NCBI RefSeq assembly: GCF_005887115.1
Contig: NZ_PNCJ01000024.1
Span: 1 to 32,807, forward strand
Length of the DNA stretch: 32,807 nt
Reading direction: 5' to 3'
Origin: Pseudoalteromonas rubra
Lineage (GTDB): Bacteria; Pseudomonadota; Gammaproteobacteria; Enterobacterales; Alteromonadaceae
Shown one piece after another: positions 15,132 through 22,683 of the stretch (the first letter of the stretch is position 1; every line of letters begins with the position of its first letter). The position numbers were made by a program, and so were the translations under genes. A model generated the notes under the pieces. That model was not told the DNA's origin, did no database searches, and worked only from the letters and a program-made list of their open reading frames with translations.

Positions 15132-15162
15132 AGATATAGGGGTCTCCCCTATATCTCGTTTT
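15132..15162 (+). terminator. Terminator of the LysR gene, overlapping the end of the convergent gene
   Basis: AGATATAGGGG-tct-CCCCTATATCT is a perfect 11-bp stem, followed by CGTTTTCC on the plus strand. The 3' arm includes the stop codon and last codons of the minus-strand TerB-like gene, so one palindrome serves as both terminator and coding sequence. Confidence 0.75.
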
Positions 15163-15541
15163 CCAACATGGCTAATGCACGCTTCTCACTGTCACACACT
15201 TCACCATTTGCTTCACTGATTTTGTGAGCAATTGATACAGCTAATTCGCGCATTGGTTTATCAACAATATGACTCAACCTGTGCTGAATGTAGCTCTCAG
15301 TCTGCTCTTGTTTAATGGCTACCAGGCACTTACCTAGTGCATCATCCATGTAGTCTTGTAAAGAAATAGCTGAATTCCAGTGCAACGTTTGCGCCCAATC
15401 CCGGACAATATCCATTTCCTCAGTTTCAATTTTTCCATCAATACTGACAAACAACAGAGCAATATCCAACAAGGACTCTTTTTGTAATTGCTCCACACAT
15501 ATTCCCATATCAAAGTGGTTCAATAGTTGTTCAAATTTCAT
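15149..15541 (-). CDS. TerB-like (tellurite resistance fold) protein
   Basis: 130 residues. The start chosen is ATG 15541 (MKFEQLLNHFDMG) with AAGGA about 10 bases upstream; an upstream in-frame start would add 32 residues of uncharacteristic sequence. ALLFVSIDGKIETEEMDIVR is the TerB/TerB-like acidic motif (DGxxxxxE), followed by helical segments (LAVSIAHKISEANGEVCDSE repeats the pattern). Members of this fold bind metal or act as stress-linked adaptors; no ter operon is present here. The gene is divergent from the binding-like protein gene at 15767. Confidence 0.6.
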   Translation of the reverse strand: MKFEQLLNHFDMGICVEQLQKESLLDIALLFVSIDGKIETEEMDIVRDWAQTLHWNSAISLQDYMDDALGKCLVAIKQEQTESYIQHRLSHIVDKPMRELAVSIAHKISEANGEVCDSEKRALAMLENEI

Positions 15542-15766
15542 ATTAATTAGTTCCTTGTAATTGAGATGACCCTGACCGGTGTCAGTGGTGATATTGTAAC
15601 CAGGGTAACTGATACCTTGATTTATTCCATCTGACACTTGCCTGCCAATATCGACATATAATCACTTCTAGCATTCAAACATATTCTACAAAAGCCAGGT
15701 TGTCACTTTAAAAATCGTCAACTCCCCCCTCTGAGCTAGACTTTCTTAGAAAACACGGGAGTCGCT

Positions 15767-16627
15767 ATGCGTTCATTGAAACTCTTACTTTTGAAAGTAT
15801 TACTTATTTTAGACTTATCACTGTCTGCTCACGCTCGTGTCTCAATTTCTATAGAGGAAGATATTTATCTGTACGCAAAGGAAATTCTGGCGGAGCAATC
15901 CATTTCCGATTTCTCTGCTGATATATTTGACCACCCGAAATGCCAACGTGATGTTGTTGAGTTTCTCATCGCACAACGTGCGTTACATGAAGGCGGGTTT
16001 AAACACACATTTAGCTTTACGCTGGGCAACTACGATGCAAGGAACCTGAAGTTACTGGAGTCAGGTTTGCTGCTGATGAGCTTTGATACCATCTGGCTCT
16101 CTCAGGCCAAAATGATTACCAATGATGTTTATATCTCAGAGCCCATCATCAAAAAAGGAAACTACTTTGCAGGGATCTACACGTCGCACATCAACAAAGC
16201 GCGTTTACGCAATAAAATTACCCGAGATCTCAGCAATGTGAGTGTTGTCAGTAGCAAAGCCTGGTTAGTTGACTGGCTGACACTCAAGGCACTGTCTCCC
16301 AAGCAGCTTCACCATGAGGATGACTGGATCACAATGGCTAAGTTAGTCAGTAATGGCTGGGTCGATGTAATGCTGGTGTCCTTCAACAATACTCGCCCGT
16401 TTTTTTACGAAGGAGCGGGTTACAGGATAGAAGCGATCGAGGGGGTAAAAGTTGCGCTTCAGGATAGCCGTCACTTTGTCGTTTCCCGACATCACCCCCT
16501 CGGTGATGAAGCATATGATGCGCTAAAGTTAGGCTTAGCAAAATTAAAAGAAAGTCACTTTATCCATCGAGCTTACCGCCAGTGCGGTTTCATAAACCCT
16601 TTGGTTGATGATTGGCACACTCTTTAA
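15767..16627 (+). CDS. Periplasmic solute-binding-like protein (SBP_bac_3 type)
   Basis: 286 residues with a signal peptide ending near AHA|R (residues 22-24) and GGGAG five bases before the ATG. The layout (short N-terminal lobe, LLESGLLLMSFDTIWLSQ, VYISEPIIKKGNYFAGIY, SVVSSKAWLVDWLTL, VDVMLVSFNN, DSRHFVVSRHHPLGDEAYDAL) is that of family 3 periplasmic binding proteins, of which many stand-alone members exist in marine gammaproteobacteria. No permease or ATPase gene is adjacent, so it may be a sensor accessory or an orphan instead of a transporter subunit. Ligand unknown. Confidence 0.65.
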   Translation: MRSLKLLLLKVLLILDLSLSAHARVSISIEEDIYLYAKEILAEQSISDFSADIFDHPKCQRDVVEFLIAQRALHEGGFKHTFSFTLGNYDARNLKLLESGLLLMSFDTIWLSQAKMITNDVYISEPIIKKGNYFAGIYTSHINKARLRNKITRDLSNVSVVSSKAWLVDWLTLKALSPKQLHHEDDWITMAKLVSNGWVDVMLVSFNNTRPFFYEGAGYRIEAIEGVKVALQDSRHFVVSRHHPLGDEAYDALKLGLAKLKESHFIHRAYRQCGFINPLVDDWHTL

Positions 16628-16733
16628 CCCTAAAATCGCAATTATCAGTTTTAATTTTGGGTATTCATAATTCTTCCATTTTCTTCTCCTAAATTTCCAG
16701 CCTCTCGGGAATATGTCATATTAGGAACAAATA

Positions 16734-17144
16734 ATGAATGAACTAAAACTGGAAGTGAACACTACTTTTTACAGCGTCGTTGGCGCTTTCGTTATTGCGC
16801 TGCTAGCACTGGCCGGACTTTTCACCGAACTCAACCTGTCTTTCCTAGCTAGCCTGCAAATCACCCTAGCCTGTGTGATAACAACTGCATTTGCCATCAA
16901 CTTTTTGATGAGCCTGGCGGGTCATAAACGTGTGACACTGTGCAATCAAGGATTGTCATTTTTTAGTCTGACTGGTCGCAGACATTACGTACCTGCTGAA
17001 AACATTCAATCTATCGACTTCGTTAATTACGCGGGTCTGACCATTACTCAGGTAAAAACCCACACTGGCGTTATTAAACTACTTGCTTTTACAGTACGTA
17101 AAGAGCAACAACAGCGTCTTAAAAATATGGGTTACCTGGCGTAG
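16734..17144 (+). CDS. Small membrane protein with PH-like C-terminus
   Basis: 136 residues. Two hydrophobic spans (FYSVVGAFVIALLALAGLF and ITLACVITTAFAINFLMSLA) are followed by a short beta-rich soluble domain (VTLCNQGLSFFSLTGRRHYV, IQSIDFVNYAGLTITQVKT, TGVIKLLAF) reminiscent of bacterial PH/YdbT-like modules. TTAGGAAC precedes the ATG. It is followed closely by the M14 peptidase gene. I do not recognise a named family. Confidence 0.6.
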   Translation: MNELKLEVNTTFYSVVGAFVIALLALAGLFTELNLSFLASLQITLACVITTAFAINFLMSLAGHKRVTLCNQGLSFFSLTGRRHYVPAENIQSIDFVNYAGLTITQVKTHTGVIKLLAFTVRKEQQQRLKNMGYLA

Positions 17145-17206
17145 ATAACTTGCTCCGGGTACCTATTCTGATTAGCATGCAACTATCAGTGGAAATGAGA
17201 CATGTT

Positions 17207-18118
17207 ATGACAGAACAGTATTCAATCGGACAAACCGGTAAACCGTGGGGCCAGGAAGAGAAACACCAATGGTTGCTAAAGCAAACCAAAAAACGTGATT
17301 ATTTTGAAGACATTGTGCCTGCTATCAATGCACTTAATGCACACTTTAAGGTTGAGCAATATGGCGTACTAAAGTATGACAGCCTCTACCCTGTGTATGC
17401 GCTGAAATCTACACCTTGGTGTGCTGATTTGCCAGTTGTACTAGTAACTGGCGGTGTGCACGGTTACGAAACCAGCGGTGTTTTAGGTGCGCTGGCATTT
17501 GCCAAAAAGCATACCCACACTTATCAGGGGAAATTTAATCTCGTCGTGCTACCGTGCATTAGCCCATGGGGCTATGAAACGATTAACCGCTGGAATCCCC
17601 TGGCTGTAGACCCTAACCGATCTTTCTATTCACAGAGTCCGGCTGCAGAGTCCGGACTCGCCATGGACTACGTGAATAGTTGCCGGGAGCGAATTATTCT
17701 TCATATCGACTTACATGAGACTACGGATACGGACAATACTGAATTCCGCCCGGCACTTGCGGCTCGCGACGGCAAGGCCAATCATAACTGGAACATTCCG
17801 GATGGGTTTTATCTGGTTGGACACAGCCAAAAGCCTGAAGCAGAGCTTCAACGACACATAATCAACACTGTGAAGAAAGTCACTCATATTGCAGAAGCGG
17901 ATGAAAATAATGCCCTGATTGGCGTCCCTGTAGAGCAGTTTGGTGTCATCAATTACGATGCCACCAAATTAGGACTATGCATGGGTATGACAGAGGCTCC
18001 TTACGTTACAACCACTGAAGTTTACCCTGACAGTCCGAATACAACACCGCAAAACTGCATTGACGGACAGGTCGCTTCTATTGAGGGTGCTGTCAGTTAC
18101 CTCGAAAGCATCATGTAA
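17207..18118 (+). CDS. M14-family zinc metallopeptidase (carboxypeptidase-like)
   Basis: 303 residues, no signal peptide with the chosen start ATG 17207 (MTEQYSIGQTG); in-frame starts upstream add up to 19 residues. Zinc ligands: HGYE (H85, E88) in VTGGVHGYETSG and the histidine of HIDLHET (~166-170). DPNRSF gives the substrate-binding arginine and TTEVYPD (E~271) the catalytic glutamate. This layout fits M14 carboxypeptidases and the related succinylglutamate desuccinylase/aspartoacylase group. It probably acts on a small cytoplasmic peptide or N-acyl compound. It ends one base before the convergent CBS gene. Family confident; substrate not. Confidence 0.82.
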   Translation: MTEQYSIGQTGKPWGQEEKHQWLLKQTKKRDYFEDIVPAINALNAHFKVEQYGVLKYDSLYPVYALKSTPWCADLPVVLVTGGVHGYETSGVLGALAFAKKHTHTYQGKFNLVVLPCISPWGYETINRWNPLAVDPNRSFYSQSPAAESGLAMDYVNSCRERIILHIDLHETTDTDNTEFRPALAARDGKANHNWNIPDGFYLVGHSQKPEAELQRHIINTVKKVTHIAEADENNALIGVPVEQFGVINYDATKLGLCMGMTEAPYVTTTEVYPDSPNTTPQNCIDGQVASIEGAVSYLESIM

Positions 18119-18119
18119 A

Positions 18120-18710
18120 TCACGCCATTAACTCTCCGTGCTCGTGAATAATCTCGAAAATGTCTCTAAATGAATGAGCTTTTTGGAAAATATTTACGGG
18201 CACATGCAAAGCCCGCGCAATATCAGACGAAGAAATCATGCCTCTTAAACCGCCTTTTTCATCCATTAACAGAACATGTTGCTGGCCAAGCTCCCTGAGC
18301 GTCTGTAACACATCCCCTATTTTAGCATTTGCAACGGTCGTAAAACGCATCGCATGCAAGTCCTGCTTTTTTGTCATCACATCTTCAACGGTTAAGTCAC
18401 TGCGCGCCACTTGCCGTTTTTGAGCAATTGATAACACCCGACGACCCGACAAATCCTTTGAGTTGACGACCCCCAGAAATGTATCATCGTGATCCACAAC
18501 CAGCTTTGACCTTACGTGACCATTGAGCATCATATATACCGCATGATCTATATCGACATCTTTTTGGATCATCTGCGGTTGACGTCTAGCAAAATCAGTA
18601 ATCACCTTAGTTGCCGGACTCGACAAAGTCAGTGCTTCTGCATCATAGTAATCACAAAACTGATAGACCCCTTCTAACTTTAGCGTTTGTAGCGATTTGT
18701 ACTCACTCAT
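18120..18710 (-). CDS. CBS-domain pair protein
   Basis: 196 residues. The start chosen is ATG 18710 (MSEYKSLQ), preceded by GGAGG; an earlier in-frame start would add 17 residues. Two CBS motifs: residues ~35-95 (PQMIQKDVDIDHAVYMMLNG, LVVDHDDTFLGVVNSKDLSG) and ~110-175 (VEDVMTKKQDLHAMRFTTVA, HVLLMDEKGGLRGMISSSDI). Such pairs bind adenine nucleotides and usually regulate a partner. No effector domain is fused, so the partner is unknown. It is convergent with the M14 gene. Confidence 0.85.
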   Translation of the reverse strand: MSEYKSLQTLKLEGVYQFCDYYDAEALTLSSPATKVITDFARRQPQMIQKDVDIDHAVYMMLNGHVRSKLVVDHDDTFLGVVNSKDLSGRRVLSIAQKRQVARSDLTVEDVMTKKQDLHAMRFTTVANAKIGDVLQTLRELGQQHVLLMDEKGGLRGMISSSDIARALHVPVNIFQKAHSFRDIFEIIHEHGELMA

Positions 18711-19054
18711 ATTTCCTCCGCTGCCAAGCTGTGGCCGCACTCTAAAGAAAATATGGAACATAGTTGCATTTTATGCAAGGCAGCAAATCACCCGGTGTAA
18801 TCCACTGTAATGGCAAGATCAAAGCAGACTAAGTACAATGTTAAGGTTCGCAATTGTCTTTGCCCGGACAAAAATAATGACCTGATCAGTCAGGCCTTAT
18901 TATTGTGAATATTTCCTGAAATAACAGTACCCGTTTCGGCGGGTTCTTTTTATAAACCGAAGGTATCTAAGGAAATAGTCCCTTCAACAAGGTAGAATAT
19001 CCACCGACATTCAAACTCGTGTGCGTCACTTATACGGAAAGTTAGGAAAAATTT
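18711..19054. other. 344-bp gene-free stretch between divergent CBS and FHA genes
   Basis: Holds the promoters of both genes, a hairpin at 18873-18904 (AATAATGACCTGA / TCAGGCCTTATTATT, core CCTGA-tcag-TCAGG) and a plus-strand terminator at 18929-18951. No credible open frame. Confidence 0.6.
18929..18955 (+). terminator. Orphan plus-strand terminator, possible end of a small RNA
   Basis: ACCCG-tttcgg-CGGGT followed by TCTTTTT. No plus-strand gene precedes it: the upstream gene is on the minus strand. It therefore either ends an unannotated small RNA starting around 18790-18860 or attenuates the leader of the FHA gene. Confidence 0.6.
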
Positions 19055-20011
19055 ATGGCTTATTTAATCGATGAACAGAAACTAGAAAAAATTTACCTGA
19101 AAAGTTATCACACTTTTGGGCGTTACAAGTTTAATGTAGATACGTTCGTCGATAAGCCGGGTATTTCAAGGCACCATGCGATTATCGAACACGCCAATGA
19201 CACTTGGTTAATCCGGGATGTCAGCACTAACGGCATCTGGATCAACGACAAAAAAATTGATAAAAACCTTCCCTATCAGCTCTCAGAGCACGATAAAATA
19301 GACTTTGCCGCGCCAGGCCAAAACTCTTATGTTGTGGCTAACTTAAATGCCAATTGTCAGTATCTGGTTTCACAAAGTAACCCAAATCAGGTTATTGAGC
19401 TCGAAAACCAAATCTTGCTTCCCAACGATGAAGAAGCCAGCCACATCGTATACTTTGATGCTTTACTCAACTACTGGTTTCTGGAAGATCTTAATACTTC
19501 AGATAGACAAGCCCTGATCGATGGCGGTGTTGTTTCTCTGTTTGGCCAGCAATGGCTTTTCTACTGTGCAAACACATCAACAATGACCAAGCACCTGGAC
19601 AACCAGCCTGTGGTAAAACCAATCGCCCTTAGTTTCAGCGTCAGTCAGGATGAAGAAAAGACTGACCTGACACTCGAGCTGGAAGGTCAGGAAATTGACT
19701 TAGGCTGCCGTACACACCATTACCTGATGCTGTTGTTAGCGAGAACACGTATTGATGATAAGCAAAATGGCATGGACACTGAGTCTCAGGGTTGGCTTTA
19801 CCGGGAGGATCTCGCCAAAGCACTGGGAGTACAAACCAATCACATGAATATTATGGTGCATCGTGCCCGTAAGCAGCTGACCGAGGCTGGCGGTGACAGA
19901 GCACCTGAATTGGCTTATGTGCTGGAAACCAACAATGGTAAAATTCGCCTCAATTGTCAGAATATTACCATTGTTAAAGGATGTCAGTTGGAAACTCGGA
20001 TTTCTATCTAA
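19055..20011 (+). CDS. FHA-domain protein with C-terminal winged helix
   Basis: 318 residues, cytoplasmic. FHA domain at ~18-85: FGRYK, GISRHHAIIE, and RDVSTNGIWIND are the phosphothreonine-binding strands (G, R, S/H, N). Residues ~90-185 look like a second, degenerate beta-rich module (ILLPNDEEASHIVYFDALLN, GGVVSLFGQQWLFYC). The C-terminal ~110 residues resemble an OmpR-type winged helix (GCRTHHYLMLLLARTRID, LYREDLAKALGVQTNHMNIM, VHRARKQL). The combination suggests a DNA-binding regulator controlled by phosphopeptide binding. No FHA-typical Ser/Thr kinase is in the window. TTAGGAAAAATTT precedes the ATG. Confidence 0.8.
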   Translation: MAYLIDEQKLEKIYLKSYHTFGRYKFNVDTFVDKPGISRHHAIIEHANDTWLIRDVSTNGIWINDKKIDKNLPYQLSEHDKIDFAAPGQNSYVVANLNANCQYLVSQSNPNQVIELENQILLPNDEEASHIVYFDALLNYWFLEDLNTSDRQALIDGGVVSLFGQQWLFYCANTSTMTKHLDNQPVVKPIALSFSVSQDEEKTDLTLELEGQEIDLGCRTHHYLMLLLARTRIDDKQNGMDTESQGWLYREDLAKALGVQTNHMNIMVHRARKQLTEAGGDRAPELAYVLETNNGKIRLNCQNITIVKGCQLETRISI

Positions 20012-20021
20012 CCATTGTGTC

Positions 20022-20546
20022 TCAAGGCCGGTATGGACCGGCCTCACTATTTATGCGCTGCTCAAGCGCTCTGAAACAGCCCACTTTATTCAATAATTCC
20101 ATCATCACAAACAAGGGGCCTATCAATAACCCCATCAGGTCATCCGCAAAAGCGGGCTTCTTTCCTTCAAAATAATGCCCGATAAACTGGATCACCCAGC
20201 CAACGACAAATAATGCGAGTCCCGTCACATAGAACCAGATAACGTCAATGCCCGCTCTAGACACAGACTCAAATGCATAGTTTGCAGCGACCTGACAAAG
20301 TAACAAAAACCCTATCATCCAGCTGCCGAGTGTGGGTGACAGGTATAAGTAGTAAATGCTAGCGAGTAGAATTAAACAGGCGGACAAGGTTACCTGAACC
20401 AGGTCAAACATGCCGAATGGCAAAAATGTCATCCAGACAACCGCAAACACGATCAGGGGGACACCTACGAAGTGCGTTGCAATATTGCGTTTATCTCTGT
20501 GATAAAGCGCGTAGTTTATCAAGTGTTGTTCCAGTGATTTCATCAT
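20022..20546 (-). CDS. DUF962 / Mpo1-like membrane protein
   Basis: 174 residues. LINYALYHRDKRNIATHFVG is the family signature (YxxxHRxxxNxxTHxxGxP), with the histidines that in yeast Mpo1 bind iron for a fatty-acid alpha-dioxygenase. Four or five hydrophobic spans follow. FIGHYFEGKKPAF is the second signature. In the bacterial homologues the function is untested as far as I know. The start could be either of two consecutive ATGs. It is convergent with the FHA gene, sharing a hairpin at the ends. Confidence 0.85.
   Translation of the reverse strand: MMKSLEQHLINYALYHRDKRNIATHFVGVPLIVFAVVWMTFLPFGMFDLVQVTLSACLILLASIYYLYLSPTLGSWMIGFLLLCQVAANYAFESVSRAGIDVIWFYVTGLALFVVGWVIQFIGHYFEGKKPAFADDLMGLLIGPLFVMMELLNKVGCFRALEQRINSEAGPYRP
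20025..20044. terminator. Palindrome shared by convergent FHA and DUF962 gene ends
   Basis: AGGCCGGT-atgg-ACCGGCCT, a perfect 8-bp GC-rich stem. It begins right next to the DUF962 stop codon and lies inside the last codons of that gene, 13 bases after the FHA stop. The U-tract is weak on both strands. Confidence 0.5.
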
Positions 20547-20635
20547 TCTTATTCTTTTGAGTAATTACTTTATTTTATAAAGCCGTAATCCGCTGAAAAA
20601 GTCAACACTGTCCCAATATTAGACCACTCATCGAC

Positions 20636-20668
20636 TAAATAAAAATGCCGCCAGACTGCTGGCGGCAT
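20636..20668 (-). terminator. Terminator of the recCBD operon
   Basis: ATGCCGCCAG-actg-CTGGCGGCAT, a perfect 10-bp stem with TTTTTATTTA following on the minus strand, about 100 bases after the recD stop. Confidence 0.9.
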
Positions 20669-20766
20669 AAATCACTGGGTTATCAACGGTGATGAATACG
20701 GTTTGTCATCTCCGTTATTTACTACTGTAGACCAATCAGATGAACAAACAAGATAAAAACATAAAT

Positions 20767-22683
20767 TTAACCCAAACGTAACCTTTCCCCCATTCCAGAC
20801 TGCCGCCCTGCCTGTGTCTGCATCGATAATTGCAACACCTGCGGCTGGCAATTCAATTCAAGGTGCCGTTTTGCACGCGTGATACCCGTGTACACCAACT
20901 GACGATTCACCCCCTTGCCGGCTCTCTGGATTGGCGGCAGGATCAACGCAGTATAATCAAACTCAGATCCTTGCGATTTGTGAATTGTCATGGCATAAAC
21001 CAGCTCAAAGCTGGGGAGCCTCGCTGGATAATAGTACCTAACCGTGTTTTGTTCATCGATAAAGGTTGCGTAAAGCTGACCATTGTCATCAGGTAATACA
21101 ATACCAATATCACCATTAAAGAGTTTTAACTGGTAATCATTTTGCGTAATCATAATTGGCATACCAGCATAAAATCGGCTGTACGGTACAATCAGCCTGC
21201 GCTGTGCGAGTTTCTGTTCAATCCGCTTATTGAGCTCTGAAACACCATAAGGACCTTCTCTGACCGCAGCCAGAAGCTGATACTGGGCAAACAGAGTATG
21301 TACATCTGCAACATCACGATTGTCTTCAATGGCCCTCAGATACGCACTGTAATGATCTGCTGCACGCTCAAGCAAGGCATTATATTGCTCCACGCCGAGA
21401 CCATAAAAGCTCAGGTCGCTAAACCCGTGATTTATAATCTGCTGCAAACGCTCTGGCTGATTATGATTAACAGCACTTGCCAGTTGTCCAATCCCACTGT
21501 CACTTTTAAAGCGATGACTTTGCTGCAAAAATGCAGTGGCATCAGCCAGCGCATAACGAGTGGCAGTGCCTTTTAGTACTGCACGACCTGCAAAGCACAC
21601 TTGATTTAAAAACGCAGCCCGGTTGGCCGAATATATAGGTTGAGATCCTAATACCAGATGTCCACACAAGTCGCTCAAGATGCTACCTGTATCAACCGAA
21701 GCAAGCTGGTCCTTATCGCCCAGCAAAATCAGTCTGGCATGAGGTGGCAATGCCTTCACCAACTTGCTCATCAAGGCCAAATCAACCATGGACGCTTCAT
21801 CTACTATCAGCAAGTCAAGGTGCAGTAAATTCTGTTCGTGATGCATAAATCGATTCGTATTGGGGATGACCCCAAGCAAACGATGAATAGTTTGAGCCTG
21901 CTCGGGGATCTTCGCAGCTAACTCAGGGGCCAGTGCAAGTCGTCCCTTAGCACCGATTATTGACTCGCTGAGCCTTGCAGCAGCTTTACCTGTTGGCGCC
22001 ACCAACTTTATGCCCAGCGGTACATCCGCATACAGAGACTGTAAAATCGCAAGCAGCTTAGTCACTGTGGTGGTTTTTCCAGTACCCGGGCCACCTGTAA
22101 TCACGCAAAAACCGCTGGATGCTGCCATAGCGCAGGCAACCTTTTGCCAGTCAACTCCCTGAGCATTATTGTCAGGAAAATAATCGTCCAACAAATCACT
22201 CAACTGAGATTGATTCAGGCGAATAGATTGCTGTGCCATCGATTGAAAACGAGAACTAAGATACGCTTCATATTCTGCCAGCCGTCCCAAATATAGTCGG
22301 CCTGCGAACAACCTCAACGGCCTGCCTTCTCCGACTGCAGGATGTTCGCTCAGTTCCGCCAATGCCGCTTCCGGATCATCAAACGGAGTATAGGGTAATG
22401 TGGTCACCAAACCCGACATGCCAGAAAACGCTCTTATATCGTCTGCACTCAACGAAAACGGGTTCTGCCAGTCTATGTCTGTGAGCAATAAACAGGTGTG
22501 CTGACTTTGCTCAGCCCGTTGCAGTAATAAAACAAGATAAAATACCGCGTCAAATGTTTCCCGACACAACAGCTTTGCCAATGCTATATCTGCTGCACGC
22601 ACGCGCCGGGCGTGGATCAATAGTGCGACGTAAGCCTGGTGGTCCAGATTGTCGGCCGGGAATTCAAACATACTCTGTGTCAT
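20767..22683 (-). CDS. recD: Exodeoxyribonuclease V alpha subunit RecD
   Basis: 638 residues (E. coli 608). RecD is the fast 5'-3' helicase motor of RecBCD. Walker A TGGPGTGKTTT at ~197-205, Walker B LLIVDEASMVDLALMSKL, HRLLGVIPNTNRF, then the C-terminal motifs AMTIHKSQGSEFDY and YTGITRAKRHLEL of superfamily 1 helicases. Its ATG overlaps the recB stop by one base (TAATG), giving strong translational coupling. Some length beyond the E. coli protein lies in the C-terminal helicase region and tail. Confidence 0.97.
   Translation of the reverse strand: MTQSMFEFPADNLDHQAYVALLIHARRVRAADIALAKLLCRETFDAVFYLVLLLQRAEQSQHTCLLLTDIDWQNPFSLSADDIRAFSGMSGLVTTLPYTPFDDPEAALAELSEHPAVGEGRPLRLFAGRLYLGRLAEYEAYLSSRFQSMAQQSIRLNQSQLSDLLDDYFPDNNAQGVDWQKVACAMAASSGFCVITGGPGTGKTTTVTKLLAILQSLYADVPLGIKLVAPTGKAAARLSESIIGAKGRLALAPELAAKIPEQAQTIHRLLGVIPNTNRFMHHEQNLLHLDLLIVDEASMVDLALMSKLVKALPPHARLILLGDKDQLASVDTGSILSDLCGHLVLGSQPIYSANRAAFLNQVCFAGRAVLKGTATRYALADATAFLQQSHRFKSDSGIGQLASAVNHNQPERLQQIINHGFSDLSFYGLGVEQYNALLERAADHYSAYLRAIEDNRDVADVHTLFAQYQLLAAVREGPYGVSELNKRIEQKLAQRRLIVPYSRFYAGMPIMITQNDYQLKLFNGDIGIVLPDDNGQLYATFIDEQNTVRYYYPARLPSFELVYAMTIHKSQGSEFDYTALILPPIQRAGKGVNRQLVYTGITRAKRHLELNCQPQVLQLSMQTQAGRQSGMGERLRLG

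Noticed and set aside
15149..15541. Tellurite-resistance operon
   Set aside because: Only a single TerB-like domain is present; terA, terC, terD or terZ genes are absent.
12440..20011. AceK as the kinase partner of the FHA protein
   Set aside because: AceK phosphorylates a serine of isocitrate dehydrogenase and is not a Hanks-type kinase; the two genes are 5 kb apart with no shared transcript.
20547..20630. Promoter of the DUF962 gene from TTGACT and TATAAA on the minus strand
   Set aside because: The spacing is about 20 bp, too long for a confident sigma-70 site.
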